DNA of 64,000 nt from JACKFB01 sp041389525 (GCA_041389525.1 JAWKRR010000019.1:1-64000), one strand, 5' to 3'. Positions 7,215 to 16,378 are shown, numbered from the stretch's first letter. The notes: generated by a model not told the origin, from the letters alone. A program made the numbers and translations.

Positions 7215-8711
7215 TCAGTCCGGCAGCACCGGCCCTTTCGCGAGGTAGAGCACCTGGCACGACGCCCCGATCGCGCAGTCGTTCGGCGGGTTCAGGCGAT
7301 CCTCGGCGCCCTCGCCCTCGCGGATCCCGATCAGCAGCAGCCCGTGGCTCAGCTTCAGCGTGTCGGCGAGCTCGCCGAAGGTGGTCGGCGTCGCGACCTC
7401 CTCGGGCAACCGCCCGATATACAGGCTGTGGGCGCCAGCGCTCGCGACCGACCCCACGATGGCGGCCGTCCCCGGCATCTGCACCGCGTGCGCGAGCAGC
7501 GAGAACCCCAACCGCGTCGACTGGATCACCTCGTCGGCGCCGGCGGTCTCGGCGTGGCTGGCGTTCTCGGGGTCGAGGATCTCCGCCACGATGTGCAGCG
7601 GCCGCTCGCGGCGCGCGGTCGCCGCTTGCTTCGACAGATACGAGCGAATCGTGAACGCGGTCATGATCGTCACGGCGTCCGCCTGCTGTGGCAGCCCCGT
7701 CCGCTGCCCGGCGATGATGACCGCCCGCGCCGACACCGGGTCGGCCTTATCAAGCTCGCTCTCCTTGGTGGGGTCGCCGTTGATCCACGTCATGTCCGGC
7801 GGGATGTCCTGCGGGCGCTCGCCGGGCGCCATGATGAGGACGGGCACCGTGGCGGGGACCTCCTCGCGCACCGTGTCCAGCAGCATGCGCGCGCCCGGGT
7901 GGTAGCCGCAGATGATGACGTGGTCGATGAGGTTGTTCATGCGGTGTTGCTCCTCGTTGAAGGCGAGCGCGCTGGTCAAGAGTGTGCGTCCGACGATGCC
8001 GGCGAAGACTGCGAGGGTGAACATGCCCGCCATCATCAGGACGGCGCCGATGACGCGGCCCAGGGGGGTCACGGGCGAGATGTCGCCGAAGCCGACGGTG
8101 GTCAGGGTCACCAGCGCCCACCAGAAGCCGTCGGCCATGGACGCCACCGCTGGGTTCGCGTGGCGCTCGCTGAGCCAGACCGTCAGCCCGCCGAGCAGCA
8201 CCTCGAGGCCGAGCATGCTGATGGCGGCGTAGTAGAGCAGGCGGTTGTCGATGATGGCGCGGGCGATGCTGGCCAGGGGGTTGGAGTATTTGAAGAGGCT
8301 GCGGACGCGGATGAGGCGCAGCAGGCGCAGGGCGCGCAGGCCGCGCAGCTCGGGGATGAGGGCCAGCACCGTGACGATATCGATCAAATTGAGCGGTTCG
8401 ATCGCGTAGAGCAGGCGGCCGCGGAGGGTGGCGCGCAGGCGCGCGGCGGGGGCGAAGCGGAAGAAGGCCAGCTCGGGCGGTCGATAGGACAGGATGCGCA
8501 GCGTGATCTCGGCGCCGAAGAGGTAGAGGATCAGCCGGTCCACGAGCGCGTAGGTGCTGGACGTGGTGAGATCGACCGTCGTCGTCAGCTCGAGCAGGAA
8601 GAGCGTCACACTGAAGAGGATGAGCAGCCAGACCCCGCCGTTGACCACCTTGTAGAGGCGGGTCTCCGGGCGGTGAAACGCGGTGTGGACGAGCTCGGCG
8701 AGGGCGTTCAT
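7215..8711 (-). CDS. Voltage-gated-like potassium channel with RCK (TrkA-N) domain
   Basis: This is a 498-residue protein. Six transmembrane segments occupy about residues 20-240. An S4-like helix has regularly spaced arginines (RALRLLRLIRVRSLF), and the pore loop contains the selectivity filter TTVGFGD followed by ISPVTPLGR. The cytoplasmic half begins at DHVIICGYHPGARML, a Rossmann-type RCK/TrkA-N domain, and continues with a TrkA-C-like region. It should form a tetrameric inner-membrane K+ channel gated by ligand, voltage or both. Its ATG overlaps the stop of the upstream GST-like gene (ATGA), so the two are co-translated. Confidence 0.88.
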   Translation of the reverse strand: MNALAELVHTAFHRPETRLYKVVNGGVWLLILFSVTLFLLELTTTVDLTTSSTYALVDRLILYLFGAEITLRILSYRPPELAFFRFAPAARLRATLRGRLLYAIEPLNLIDIVTVLALIPELRGLRALRLLRLIRVRSLFKYSNPLASIARAIIDNRLLYYAAISMLGLEVLLGGLTVWLSERHANPAVASMADGFWWALVTLTTVGFGDISPVTPLGRVIGAVLMMAGMFTLAVFAGIVGRTLLTSALAFNEEQHRMNNLIDHVIICGYHPGARMLLDTVREEVPATVPVLIMAPGERPQDIPPDMTWINGDPTKESELDKADPVSARAVIIAGQRTGLPQQADAVTIMTAFTIRSYLSKQAATARRERPLHIVAEILDPENASHAETAGADEVIQSTRLGFSLLAHAVQMPGTAAIVGSVASAGAHSLYIGRLPEEVATPTTFGELADTLKLSHGLLLIGIREGEGAEDRLNPPNDCAIGASCQVLYLAKGPVLPD

Positions 8712-9877
8712 GCGCCTCGGTCTTCGCGCGGGCGGGGCGCGCTGTCAAAAGGCGGCGGTGCGGGGGCGTCGGCGCGGACCACGCGGAAGGCCTCGCGGCG
8801 CAGGCGGTGGCGGATGGGGAGGCCCATGGCGTCGTGGCCGCCGACGCGGGCGAGCCAGGCGTCCAGGGCAGGGCGGGCGGAGTCCGGGGCGTCGCGGTAG
8901 GCGTCGAGGGGGCGCTGGGCTTTGAACTGCGTGAAGGTCAGCAGGCGGCGGATGTCGGTGGCGCCGTCGAGGCTGAAGGGGATGAAGCCCAGGGCGCGGG
9001 GGACGCGGGGGGCGCTGGGGTGGGCCACGCAGTAGGCGTCGACGGTGCTGATGACCTCGCAGACGTAGGGCCACTGGTCGGCGAAGAGGGCGCGGAGGAT
9101 GGGGTCGAGGGTGTCGGGAACGTAGTCGCTGTCGAGGTAATCGGAGGGTTCGGGGGCGCCGGCGGTCAGCCGCGACATCCAGGCGCGGACGGCGGGGGCG
9201 GCGTCGAAGAGGGCGGTCGTGGCCGGGTCGCGAAAGAGGTGGGCGTGGAGCGGGCCGTAGAGGGCGAAGTCGGCGCGGCAGGGGCGGGCGCCGAGGAGGT
9301 AGGGCTGGTCGGCGAGGTGGGTCTGCAGGGCGGCGATGAGGGACTCGGTGCGGGACTCGAGCGCCGGGATCGTGCGCTCGGTGACGCCCAGCATGGGGAG
9401 GTAGGCCTGCATCCGGGCGGCGACGCGGGCGGCGAGCGGGCGGGCGAGGAGGCGGGGCAGCCACGGGAAGCCGCAGCGGGCGAACTCGTCGATGGCGAAG
9501 CGGCGGTTGGCGGGGCGGTTCCAGCGGTAGTGCAGCGCGGTCATGGGCAGCCACTCGTCGGCGTAGAGCTCGAGGAGGAGGCTGGCGAGGCGCTGGCGCG
9601 GTCCCAGGGGCGCGCGGTCGGGCTGGGGGTGGGCGCGGTCGACCTCGTCGAGGATCTCGGCGGAGTCTTGGCGCCACGAGCCGTCGGCCATGCGCACGGT
9701 GGGCATCACGAAGGTGCCGACGGCGCGCTTGATGGTGGTCACCAGCGCGGGCACCGACGGCGCCTGCTCGGTGAAGCGCACGCCCTTGGCGCGCATGCCG
9801 ACGACGACCTTCTGGGTGTACGGCGAGACCGGCCAGCCGTAGACCACGCAGCCGTGAAATGAGGTGGCTGTGCTCAC
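8708..9877 (-). CDS. Glutathione S-transferase-like protein
   Basis: The N-terminal thioredoxin-fold domain shows VVYGWPVSPYTQKVVVGMR, then VGTFVMPTVRMADG with the cis-proline of the GST fold, then QDSAEILDEVDR. A helical C-terminal domain follows, containing LLGARPCRADFALYGPLHAHL, typical of GST_C. The start is uncertain: GTG 9877 lies just before the fold and gives 389 residues, while the frame stays open to 10312. The length exceeds an ordinary GST (about 220), so about 130 extra C-terminal residues are present. It is translationally coupled to the K+ channel, which recalls glutathione-regulated K+ systems, but that link is only inference. Confidence 0.7.
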   Translation of the reverse strand: MSTATSFHGCVVYGWPVSPYTQKVVVGMRAKGVRFTEQAPSVPALVTTIKRAVGTFVMPTVRMADGSWRQDSAEILDEVDRAHPQPDRAPLGPRQRLASLLLELYADEWLPMTALHYRWNRPANRRFAIDEFARCGFPWLPRLLARPLAARVAARMQAYLPMLGVTERTIPALESRTESLIAALQTHLADQPYLLGARPCRADFALYGPLHAHLFRDPATTALFDAAPAVRAWMSRLTAGAPEPSDYLDSDYVPDTLDPILRALFADQWPYVCEVISTVDAYCVAHPSAPRVPRALGFIPFSLDGATDIRRLLTFTQFKAQRPLDAYRDAPDSARPALDAWLARVGGHDAMGLPIRHRLRREAFRVVRADAPAPPPFDSAPRPREDRGA

Positions 9878-10063
9878 GATGGCGTCCGGCGTGGCGGGGG
9901 AGGGGGCCTGGCGGCGTTCCGCTGGCTCGCCGGGAGAAAGTGACGCGAACTCAGGCAGGCGGTCAATCGCGGCCCGGACTGGGGAACCGTCGCGGCAGAT
10001 GAGCGCGGGGGCGGTTTCGGGCGGAATCGGTCGGGCGGAGTCCACGGCGCCGGGAGGTGAGCG

Positions 10064-10195
10064 ATGATTCGCAGGTGCGGCGTCGTCGGCGCGCTGATGC
10101 TGGTCGCTGCGTGCGGGCGGGGCGGTGGGGCGGCCGCGGACGCGGGTCAGGACGCGGGCCAGGACGCGATCTCGAGCGTGGATTCCAGCGTGTAG
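10064..10195 (+). CDS. Very small lipoprotein (43 residues)
   Basis: ATG 10064 follows GGGAGGTGAGCG, a good ribosome site. The product starts MIRRCGVVGALMLVAACGRG, a complete lipoprotein signal with lipobox cysteine, and continues into a short tail containing the repeat DAGQDAGQDA. It stops after 43 codons. It may be a genuine small lipoprotein, or the intact 5' end of a once longer Asp-Ala-linker lipoprotein of the kind common here. The downstream 300 bases look non-coding apart from a short antitoxin-like fragment. Confidence 0.5.
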   Translation: MIRRCGVVGALMLVAACGRGGGAAADAGQDAGQDAISSVDSSV

Positions 10196-10513
10196 GACGG
10201 CATTTGCGAATCCGCTCTCGCTTGCGGCCGAGGACTCTAGGCGCGCCGTTGGCGAGCACGATTTGTTCTGTTGGGCATGTCGCGCCGATTGCGGCTGGTC
10301 GTTGTCGTTCACACCGATCGGGGTGACGCCATCCGAATCATCAGCGCACCCGGTGCAGTCCGAGGCAAGGACACGGGGGGGCAGTCAGCGCGCGACAGCC
10401 GTGCAGATCGAGCCGGACCTCAGCCAGTATTTCCCTAATTCCAAGGCTGTACACGACGCGTTGCGCGAGATTGTCGTGCAGCGGCGGCGGAACGCTGGCT
10501 GAAGCTGAATCGT
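10196..10513 (+). other. Intergenic, with a possible antitoxin-tail fragment
   Basis: Most of this stretch has no convincing gene. Near its end the frame at 10401-10502 (GTG start, 33 codons) reads QIEPDLSQYFPNSKAVHDAL then REIVVQRRR. This resembles the C-terminal end of short CopG-like antitoxins with a D-x-x-x-x-FP-x-S-x-x-V-x-x-AL pattern. No N-terminal half is visible, so it is probably a relic. Confidence in the fragment is low. Confidence 0.3.
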
Positions 10514-10550
10514 GAAGACCCGCTCGCGCTTTGAGGGCGAGCGGGTCTTC
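10514..10550 (-). terminator. Strong hairpin downstream of the 10555-14286 gene
   Basis: GAAGACCCGCTCGC and GCGAGCGGGTCTTC form a 14-base perfect stem around a nine-base loop. It sits five bases past the stop codon of the giant lipoprotein gene. It lacks a clear T run, so it may act as a transcript stabiliser as well as a terminator. Confidence 0.7.
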
Positions 10551-10554
10551 GGTT

Positions 10555-13500
10555 CTACTGCGACATCACGTAGCTGTTGCCCGTCGACATCTCGTACTTG
10601 AGCAGGCCCCACTTGATGACCAGGTAGATGTGGTCGTTGTTGACTGGGTCCATGACCAGCGCGCCGTAGCCCTGGTAGTTGGCGTTGTCGATGGCGCCGT
10701 GGGCTCCGGTCTCCCAGGGCGGGGCGCTCTCGATCATCTCGTCGGGGCCAGTCAAAAAGAGCGCCTGGCGCTTGCCGCTGACCACGTCGACCGCGACGCC
10801 GAGGTAGGACTGAACGCCGCCGCCGGTGATGAGCAGGTCGCGCGTGCTGTCCCAGAACATCGTGCTCTGGCCGGTCGTGGACTCCACCGAGCCGGGCGGG
10901 TTCGCGATGACGGTGCGCGAGCCGTTGGCGATGTCGATGGCCAGCAGCTTCTTGCCGATCTGCAGCGTCGCGTAGAGCTTGCCGGCGTGAATCCCGAAGC
11001 CCTCGATGTTGCTGTACTGCGGCGCGATGCCGGTGCCGACCTGGCCCATGGTGCCATTCCAGCGTGACAGCACCGTGCAGTTCTTGCCGTCGGCCGAGAT
11101 CTTCACGATGCCGTTGCCCTCGATGCCGTTACGGAAACCCAGGTAGAAGCTGCCGTCGGGGCCCATCGTGAAGGCGTGGTCCTCGAGCTGCACCGGCGAG
11201 AAGCCGCCGAACCAGGTGGCCTTCTCGCGGCTCGAGTAGCACTGACCGAAGGTCGACGCGGACGTCGCGCCCTCGAGCTCCTGCATCCACACCAGGGTCC
11301 GTTGGCCGGTCGTCGGGTCGACCCGGGTGATCTCCTTGTTGCCGCCCTGGCTGCCCCAGACGTAGAGCTTGCCGTCGGTGCCCAGCTCGAGATCCCACGC
11401 GCCCGGGAAGGTCGTGTCCTCAAAAAGCTGAGTCCCCACCGCGCGCTTGGACTCGTAGCCGCTGCCGAACATCTCGTAGCCGGTGGACTCGTCGGGGTAG
11501 CGCCCGCTGACGATGCGCCGCGCACCCGTGGTGATGTGGTAGCCGATGACCATGCCCGCGCCCTGGTAGGTCGGGTCGGTGTACTGCATCGTCGCGAAGA
11601 TCTCCTTGGTCGCCGCCGAGTACACGCCGCCGCCCTGGAAGTTGTGCAGCAGGTGGCGGAAGTGCGGGCCGGTGCCGATGGTCCAGCCCGCCGCGAACGA
11701 CGAGTGTTGGTTCTGGCAGTGGATGTTGCCGCTGTCGTCGTTGCCGTAGAAGTCGCTGTTGTCCGGCGCGTGGCGGCGGCAGCGGCAGTCGACGGCGAGG
11801 TCGGTCTTGTAGGTGACGTAGTCGATGAAGCTGCAGCCGCGGTGGCCCATCTCGCCCGACGGGTCGCTGAGCGAGGTCGTGCAGACCGGGACCTTCGCGC
11901 CTTCCGGGCCCTCATAGGCGCAGATCTCGCCCATCGCGCACTCCTTGACGACCGCGCCCGAGGGGTTGCCGCAGGAGTCCATCTTCTTGATGCCGCTTGG
12001 CTCGTAGAGGAAGTGCTTGCCGAAGCAGGTCAGGTTGTCGGTCGGCACGCAGCCGCAGGTCGCCTCGCCGGGCGTGCCCTCGGTGCAGAGGTTGCCGTTG
12101 GCGCAGGTCTTGAAGATGCCCAGGTCGTCGCCGCACGCGTTGGTCAGCAGCACGTCGGCGGGGTTATTCGGGTCGCACTTCCGAAGCTTCGTGTCGGCGC
12201 AGGTCTTCAGCACCGTGCACTTCGCCGCGCCGCCGCTGTCGTCGCAGGTCGCGACGCCGCAGGGGTAGGTGTTGCCGGTCAGCTTGCCGCACTTGTCGAC
12301 CCAGTAGACGTTGGACAGGTCGTCCTTCTGGCAGACCGTGCTGGTGTCGCCGCCGCAGGTGTTGACCTGCTTGCAGACCGGCTCGGCGCCGGTGTCGTCG
12401 CACTGGTAGCCGGCGCCGCACGGCAGCGTCGAGGCCTTGACCACACCGCAGGCGTCGAGCCACTTGATGACCGAGAGGTCCGCCGGGTCGCAGAACTTCT
12501 GGGCGGCCCCGAGACAGGGGTTCGGGTTGACGCAGTGCGGGTCGCCGTCCTTGTCGTCGCAGACGTAGCCCGTGCCGCAGGGAAGCGTCGCGCCGCTGTA
12601 CTCGCCGCAGTGGTCCAGCCAGTAGATGTTCTGCGGGTCGGCGGGGTTACAGACCAGCTCGGCGTTGCCGCTGCAGGTGTCGCCGCTGACGCACGCCGGG
12701 CTGCTCCCGGTGTCGTCGCAGAGGTAGCCGACGCCGCAGGGCAAGGTGTTGCCGTTTTTCGCGCCGCACTTGTCGAGCCAGTGGATCTTCGTCAGGTCCG
12801 ACGGGTCGCACACCAGCGTCGCGTTGCCCTGGCAGGTCTCGACCACGCTGCAGCCGGCCTCGCCCTCCGAGTCGTCGCACTGCGAGGTGGCGCCGCACGG
12901 GAACGCGACCTTGTCGGCCACGCCGCAGCCGTTCTCCCAGTACACGCGGTACGGGTCGGCGGCCACGCAGACCTTCTTCTTGTTGCCGGCGCACGGGTCG
13001 GGCGGGGTCTTGCACGCTACGTAGCCGCCGGCGGTCTCGCAGGTGCCGTTGTTGGCACACAGGGTCGTGACCGTCGACACCTTGTCGCAGCGGTCGCGCC
13101 AGCTGATGACGCCCGGCTTCGCGGGGTCGCAGAACTTGGTCTTCAGGCCGTCGCAGGACGCGTTGGTCACGTCGATGGAGACCAGCAGGTCCTCGCCGTC
13201 AGTGCCCTTCAGCAGCGGGTCCGCCGCCGTCAGCTCGCCGTCCGCCGGGTTGTCGGCGTGCATCGCGACCCACAGGGTCTCGGTCGGCTCGACGAAGCGC
13301 GTCAGATCCACGCTGAACTTCACCTTGGGGCTGGTCTGCATATAGAAGGCGCCCAGAAGCTCGCCGCGTATGCCCGCGTCGTCGGCGTACACGGCAACCC
13401 ACGCCGGCGTCTCGTCGCTCTTGGCCTCGCCGACGGAGATCTTGTAGCCGAAGCTGGCCAGGTTCTGGTCGGCCACGCTCAGCGAGTTCTCCGGCGGCCG

Positions 13501-14286
13501 CGTCGCGTTGAAGGTCGCCGTGACCGGCTGTCCCGCGAGATTCAGCACCGGCTTGGTCAGGTCCGCCTCGTTGCCGTTGGCCTCGACCAGCGACGCGGTC
13601 AGCGCGACGGGCGTCCAGGACGTCGGCAGGTCCACGCTGACGGGGTACGAGCGCCCGCCCTTCTGCCAGACCCGCTCGGTGCCCAGCACGTCGCCTTTTG
13701 CGTTGGAGATGACGAGGTATTTGGGGATGTCCTCGGCGGTGACGTACGCGTCCACCTTGGGCGGCTTGACCGTGATGGTCTGGTCGGCCACCTCGATTTG
13801 GTAGGGCTCGATGGGCGGCAGATTCGCCAGCACGATGGTGCCGACCACGGGCGCACCCGCCGCGTTGCGCATCACGCGGTCTTTCGTGCTGGAGACCTCG
13901 GTGTTCGAGGCGGTGAAGACGCCGTCGGCCGGGTCATCGGCGTGCACGGAGATGCGGATGGCGTCGCCCGCGATGGGCGAGTCCAGGACGACGACCTGGT
14001 CGGTGTGGGCGCCCTTCTTGAGGTAGAGCGTGCCGATGGGCGGCGCGACGAAGGCGCCCTCCGCGGTGGAGTTCCAGACGACCACGAAGCCGTCGGCGCC
14101 AAGCTCGGCGCGCTGCACGGGGACCTTGGTGCGCTCGGTGACCAGCGCACCGTCCACGCCGAGGCCGCCGACGATCCAGTCGACCGGCGGGTCGGTGGTG
14201 GTGTCGGAGCCGGAGTCACAGGCGGTCGCGACGGCGGCGGAGCCCAAGAGGACGGCCAGCGCAAAGAGGCGTGAAGAGCGGATCAT
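10555..14286 (-). CDS. Giant surface lipoprotein with eight Cys-rich modules and propeller-like C-terminus
   Basis: This is a 1243-residue protein. ATG 14286 follows GGAGTCCTCCC. The lipobox cysteine is residue 23 (AAVATAC). Residues about 35-375 contain three repeats of a beta domain with patterns such as IGTLYLKKGAHTDQVVVLD and RISVHADDPADGVF, resembling DUF7282. Residues about 375-800 hold eight tandem modules of about 48 residues, each with six cysteines; most read C-x7-C, then YWLDxCG, then LPCGxGYxCDD. Residues 810-1243 look like a beta-propeller, with repeats such as GKLYATLQIGKKLLAIDIAN. It is predicted to be an outer-surface lipoprotein with an adhesive or carbohydrate-binding role. 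A strong hairpin follows the stop. Confidence 0.8.
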   Translation of the reverse strand: MIRSSRLFALAVLLGSAAVATACDSGSDTTTDPPVDWIVGGLGVDGALVTERTKVPVQRAELGADGFVVVWNSTAEGAFVAPPIGTLYLKKGAHTDQVVVLDSPIAGDAIRISVHADDPADGVFTASNTEVSSTKDRVMRNAAGAPVVGTIVLANLPPIEPYQIEVADQTITVKPPKVDAYVTAEDIPKYLVISNAKGDVLGTERVWQKGGRSYPVSVDLPTSWTPVALTASLVEANGNEADLTKPVLNLAGQPVTATFNATRPPENSLSVADQNLASFGYKISVGEAKSDETPAWVAVYADDAGIRGELLGAFYMQTSPKVKFSVDLTRFVEPTETLWVAMHADNPADGELTAADPLLKGTDGEDLLVSIDVTNASCDGLKTKFCDPAKPGVISWRDRCDKVSTVTTLCANNGTCETAGGYVACKTPPDPCAGNKKKVCVAADPYRVYWENGCGVADKVAFPCGATSQCDDSEGEAGCSVVETCQGNATLVCDPSDLTKIHWLDKCGAKNGNTLPCGVGYLCDDTGSSPACVSGDTCSGNAELVCNPADPQNIYWLDHCGEYSGATLPCGTGYVCDDKDGDPHCVNPNPCLGAAQKFCDPADLSVIKWLDACGVVKASTLPCGAGYQCDDTGAEPVCKQVNTCGGDTSTVCQKDDLSNVYWVDKCGKLTGNTYPCGVATCDDSGGAAKCTVLKTCADTKLRKCDPNNPADVLLTNACGDDLGIFKTCANGNLCTEGTPGEATCGCVPTDNLTCFGKHFLYEPSGIKKMDSCGNPSGAVVKECAMGEICAYEGPEGAKVPVCTTSLSDPSGEMGHRGCSFIDYVTYKTDLAVDCRCRRHAPDNSDFYGNDDSGNIHCQNQHSSFAAGWTIGTGPHFRHLLHNFQGGGVYSAATKEIFATMQYTDPTYQGAGMVIGYHITTGARRIVSGRYPDESTGYEMFGSGYESKRAVGTQLFEDTTFPGAWDLELGTDGKLYVWGSQGGNKEITRVDPTTGQRTLVWMQELEGATSASTFGQCYSSREKATWFGGFSPVQLEDHAFTMGPDGSFYLGFRNGIEGNGIVKISADGKNCTVLSRWNGTMGQVGTGIAPQYSNIEGFGIHAGKLYATLQIGKKLLAIDIANGSRTVIANPPGSVESTTGQSTMFWDSTRDLLITGGGVQSYLGVAVDVVSGKRQALFLTGPDEMIESAPPWETGAHGAIDNANYQGYGALVMDPVNNDHIYLVIKWGLLKYEMSTGNSYVMSQ

Positions 14287-14638
14287 GGGAGGACTCCAAA
14301 GGGGGCGGCGGCCAGGGCGGAAAAGCGCAAGTGGCGGCTTCGCGGGGAACCGGCCGACACTAGTCGAGGCGACCGACCGCCACAAGGAAACCCACAAACG
14401 ACGGGCCCGCGAGGGTCACCGCATAGCGCGTCGTGGGCTGTGTGATAGTGCGGTTACGGTGCCGGTGGGGCCCCAACTTTAGCCGCGGGGTCCGGCAGGA
14501 GCGCGGCGAGCGGGTCGGCGGCATGGGGTCAACACCACTCATTTCTCATTTTCCAGCCCAGTGTTTATGGGCGCTCCGAGCCGATCGTCTCGGCGAATCC
14601 AGCTCGCGCCGCACGCTCGACGACGTGCACCGGCGGGA
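14287..14638. other. Intergenic with dispersed motif copy 2
   Basis: The leader region of the giant lipoprotein gene occupies the left part. The dispersed motif lies at 14525-14556. No coding frame is supported. Confidence 0.5.
14525..14556 (+). repeat. Dispersed motif, copy 2
   Basis: GGGGTCAACACCA followed by CTCATTTCTCATTTTCC matches copy 1 (1946) except for a few bases near the CACC segment. It lies downstream of the DUF1456 gene, 83 bases past its stop. Confidence 0.6.
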
Positions 14639-15094
14639 CTACACGCCTCGCATCTGCAGGCCGTGGAGGAAGTTTCGCAGGATTTGGTCGAGGCACTGGC
14701 GGTAGTGCTTGCTGCCGGGCTTGCGGAAGAGCGCGCTCATCTCGTGTTTGCTGATGGGGAACTTGGCTAGGGCCATGATCTCCATCAGGTCGTCGCCGGT
14801 CAGGGCCAGGGCGATTCGGAGCTTGGTCAGGATGAGGTTGTTGGTGAGGTGCGTCTCGGGCGCCATCGGGGGGCCTTCTCGCGGGCCTCGGCGGTGGACG
14901 ATGAGGCCGTTGAGGAAGGCGGCCATCTGCGGGTCGCTGCACTCTTGGTACGCCGGGTCCTCTTCCTTCTTGAGCCAGTCGCTCACCTCGGCGCGGGTGA
15001 CGACGCTGCCGCCGAGGCCGAAGATGGCGATCATGGCGTCGTCGCCGAGGTCGAAGATGAAGCGGACGCGGCGGAGGGTGTCGTTGTTCGTCAT
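14639..15094 (-). CDS. yehS: DUF1456 family protein (YehS-like)
   Basis: This 151-residue protein matches the full length of E. coli YehS. It has the two duplicated DUF1456 units: one begins NDTLRRVRFIFDLGDDAMIA and includes VSDWLKKEEDPAYQECSD, and the other begins NNLILTKLRIALALTGDDLM with KHEMSALFRKPGSKHYRQC. Conserved LNGLIVHRRG and FLHGLQMR segments are present. The family is cytoplasmic and of unknown function. GGGGA precedes the ATG. It is followed by a gap that carries a copy of the dispersed motif and preceded by the HipA-like gene on the same strand after 51 bases. Confidence 0.88.
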   Translation of the reverse strand: MTNNDTLRRVRFIFDLGDDAMIAIFGLGGSVVTRAEVSDWLKKEEDPAYQECSDPQMAAFLNGLIVHRRGPREGPPMAPETHLTNNLILTKLRIALALTGDDLMEIMALAKFPISKHEMSALFRKPGSKHYRQCLDQILRNFLHGLQMRGV

Positions 15095-15145
15095 GATGTC
15101 CCCAGGTGTACGCGTTCCGGCGTGGTTGGTGAACTGACTAAGGCT

Positions 15146-16378
15146 TCAAGCGGGCAGTAGCGCGGCCAGCGTTGAGAGTCGGGCGAGTCTAGCCGCGTTC
15201 TCGGCGGCCGTAGCGCGGAAGTCGCCCGAGATCCGGGGGTCGGCGGACACGCGCTGCCAAAATACCTCGGCGGCGGCTTGGACTTCGGGCCATAGGTCGG
15301 CTTCGGACGGGGCGGGCGGTGGTGGCTGGAAAGCCCGCTCGACCAGCTCGTTTCCCTGGGGGGCGTAGAGCATCGGGGTCATGTCGTAGGCCGGGCACAG
15401 CTCGCGGACGCGGGCGCCGCTTAGGAAGAACGAGATGTTGCCGAGGTGCATGTCGCTGTTGGCGATGAGGCGGCCGAACAGATGCAGCCAGCGCACGCGG
15501 CGGTGGTCGGCGGCGCTGATGAGGCGTTGGCGAAGCAGCGCCTCGGTGGTCTCGGGCCAGGTGGCGAGCTTGCCCACGAACGCGCCGTCCAGGGCCATCA
15601 GGCTGGCGACGCCGCGGCGGCCGGCGGTGCCCACGCGGTCGAAGCGCCCGGCCTCGAGGAAGGTGCGGCCGCGGGCGTGGTGGAGGCTGGTTGTGGCGGC
15701 GGCGAGGCCGCGCTCGGCCAGCAGCGACAGGGCCAGGTGCTCGGCGACCAGCAAGTCGGCGACCCGGGTGCCCAGCGCGTCGGTGGCGGGCGGCGAGAAC
15801 TTCACGATGACTGGGGTCGGGCCGCCCTCGCCGGTGCGTGTCGCGAGGAACTTGGGCTGCTCGCCCGCCGCCGACGAGCCGGCGACGCCGTGCTGGAGGA
15901 CGTCTTCGGCGATGGCGGCGTAGCGCTCGGCGCGCTCGCCCGCGGCTACCGCGTCCGCAAACGGCGGCTCGGTCTGCGCGGCGTAGCGCCGAAACGCCTC
16001 GTCGCCGGCCAGCAGCGACCCGGGCGTATTCCAGGCCGCCTGGACCAGGTAGCGCAGGCAGTGGTCGCCCGACCAGAGCGTGATGTGGTCGGGCAGCCCG
16101 AGGGCACCGTGGATTCGCGGGACGAGGCGGCCCAGAAACCCCGCCGGCCGCAGATCGGACATGAACCAGGGGAGGTCCTCGAACCACGCGCTGTCGGCGT
16201 CGTCGCTGGTACTCTCAAAGACGAAGCCGCCGGGTCGTGCCGCGTGCAGCACGCCGAGCGCGCGCGAACCCGCGGCCAGCACCTCGAAGATCGGCACGCG
16301 GTCGCCCACGCCGACGAGGGGGCGGCGCGAGAAGTACTGCGTCGCCCGCCCGCGCCCGAAGCGCGCGAGGTCGGGCAT
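15146..16378 (-). CDS. HipA-family kinase (YjjJ-like), N-terminus damaged
   Basis: This is a 410-residue frame. HipA kinase features are SAAGEQPKFLATR (P-loop-like segment), PVIVKFSPP (ATP lysine), the catalytic loop LIANSDMHLGN with Asp and Asn, and YDMTPMLYAPQ in the position of the DFG motif. Known HipA proteins phosphorylate glutamyl-tRNA synthetase or related targets. YjjJ-type members carry an N-terminal helix-turn-helix. Here that domain is visible upstream (ISQPTFSRLAAR) but is spread over three frames between 16379 and ATG 16517, as if two single bases were lost. No HipB gene is adjacent. The kinase core is intact, but the true start is uncertain. Confidence 0.78.
   Translation of the reverse strand: MPDLARFGRGRATQYFSRRPLVGVGDRVPIFEVLAAGSRALGVLHAARPGGFVFESTSDDADSAWFEDLPWFMSDLRPAGFLGRLVPRIHGALGLPDHITLWSGDHCLRYLVQAAWNTPGSLLAGDEAFRRYAAQTEPPFADAVAAGERAERYAAIAEDVLQHGVAGSSAAGEQPKFLATRTGEGGPTPVIVKFSPPATDALGTRVADLLVAEHLALSLLAERGLAAATTSLHHARGRTFLEAGRFDRVGTAGRRGVASLMALDGAFVGKLATWPETTEALLRQRLISAADHRRVRWLHLFGRLIANSDMHLGNISFFLSGARVRELCPAYDMTPMLYAPQGNELVERAFQPPPPAPSEADLWPEVQAAAEVFWQRVSADPRISGDFRATAAENAARLARLSTLAALLPA

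Noticed and set aside
7344..8900. Plus-strand open frame of 518 codons
   Set aside because: It is antisense to the K+ channel; no domain is visible.
11176..14274. Plus-strand open frame of 1032 codons
   Set aside because: It is antisense to the giant Cys-module lipoprotein. It is made of Val/Ala/Gly/Arg/Asp runs with no family pattern, as expected for a shadow in very GC-rich sequence.
15146..16378. Complete hipBA toxin-antitoxin pair
   Set aside because: No HipB-like gene lies upstream or downstream. The only helix-turn-helix is the broken N-terminal part of the same gene.
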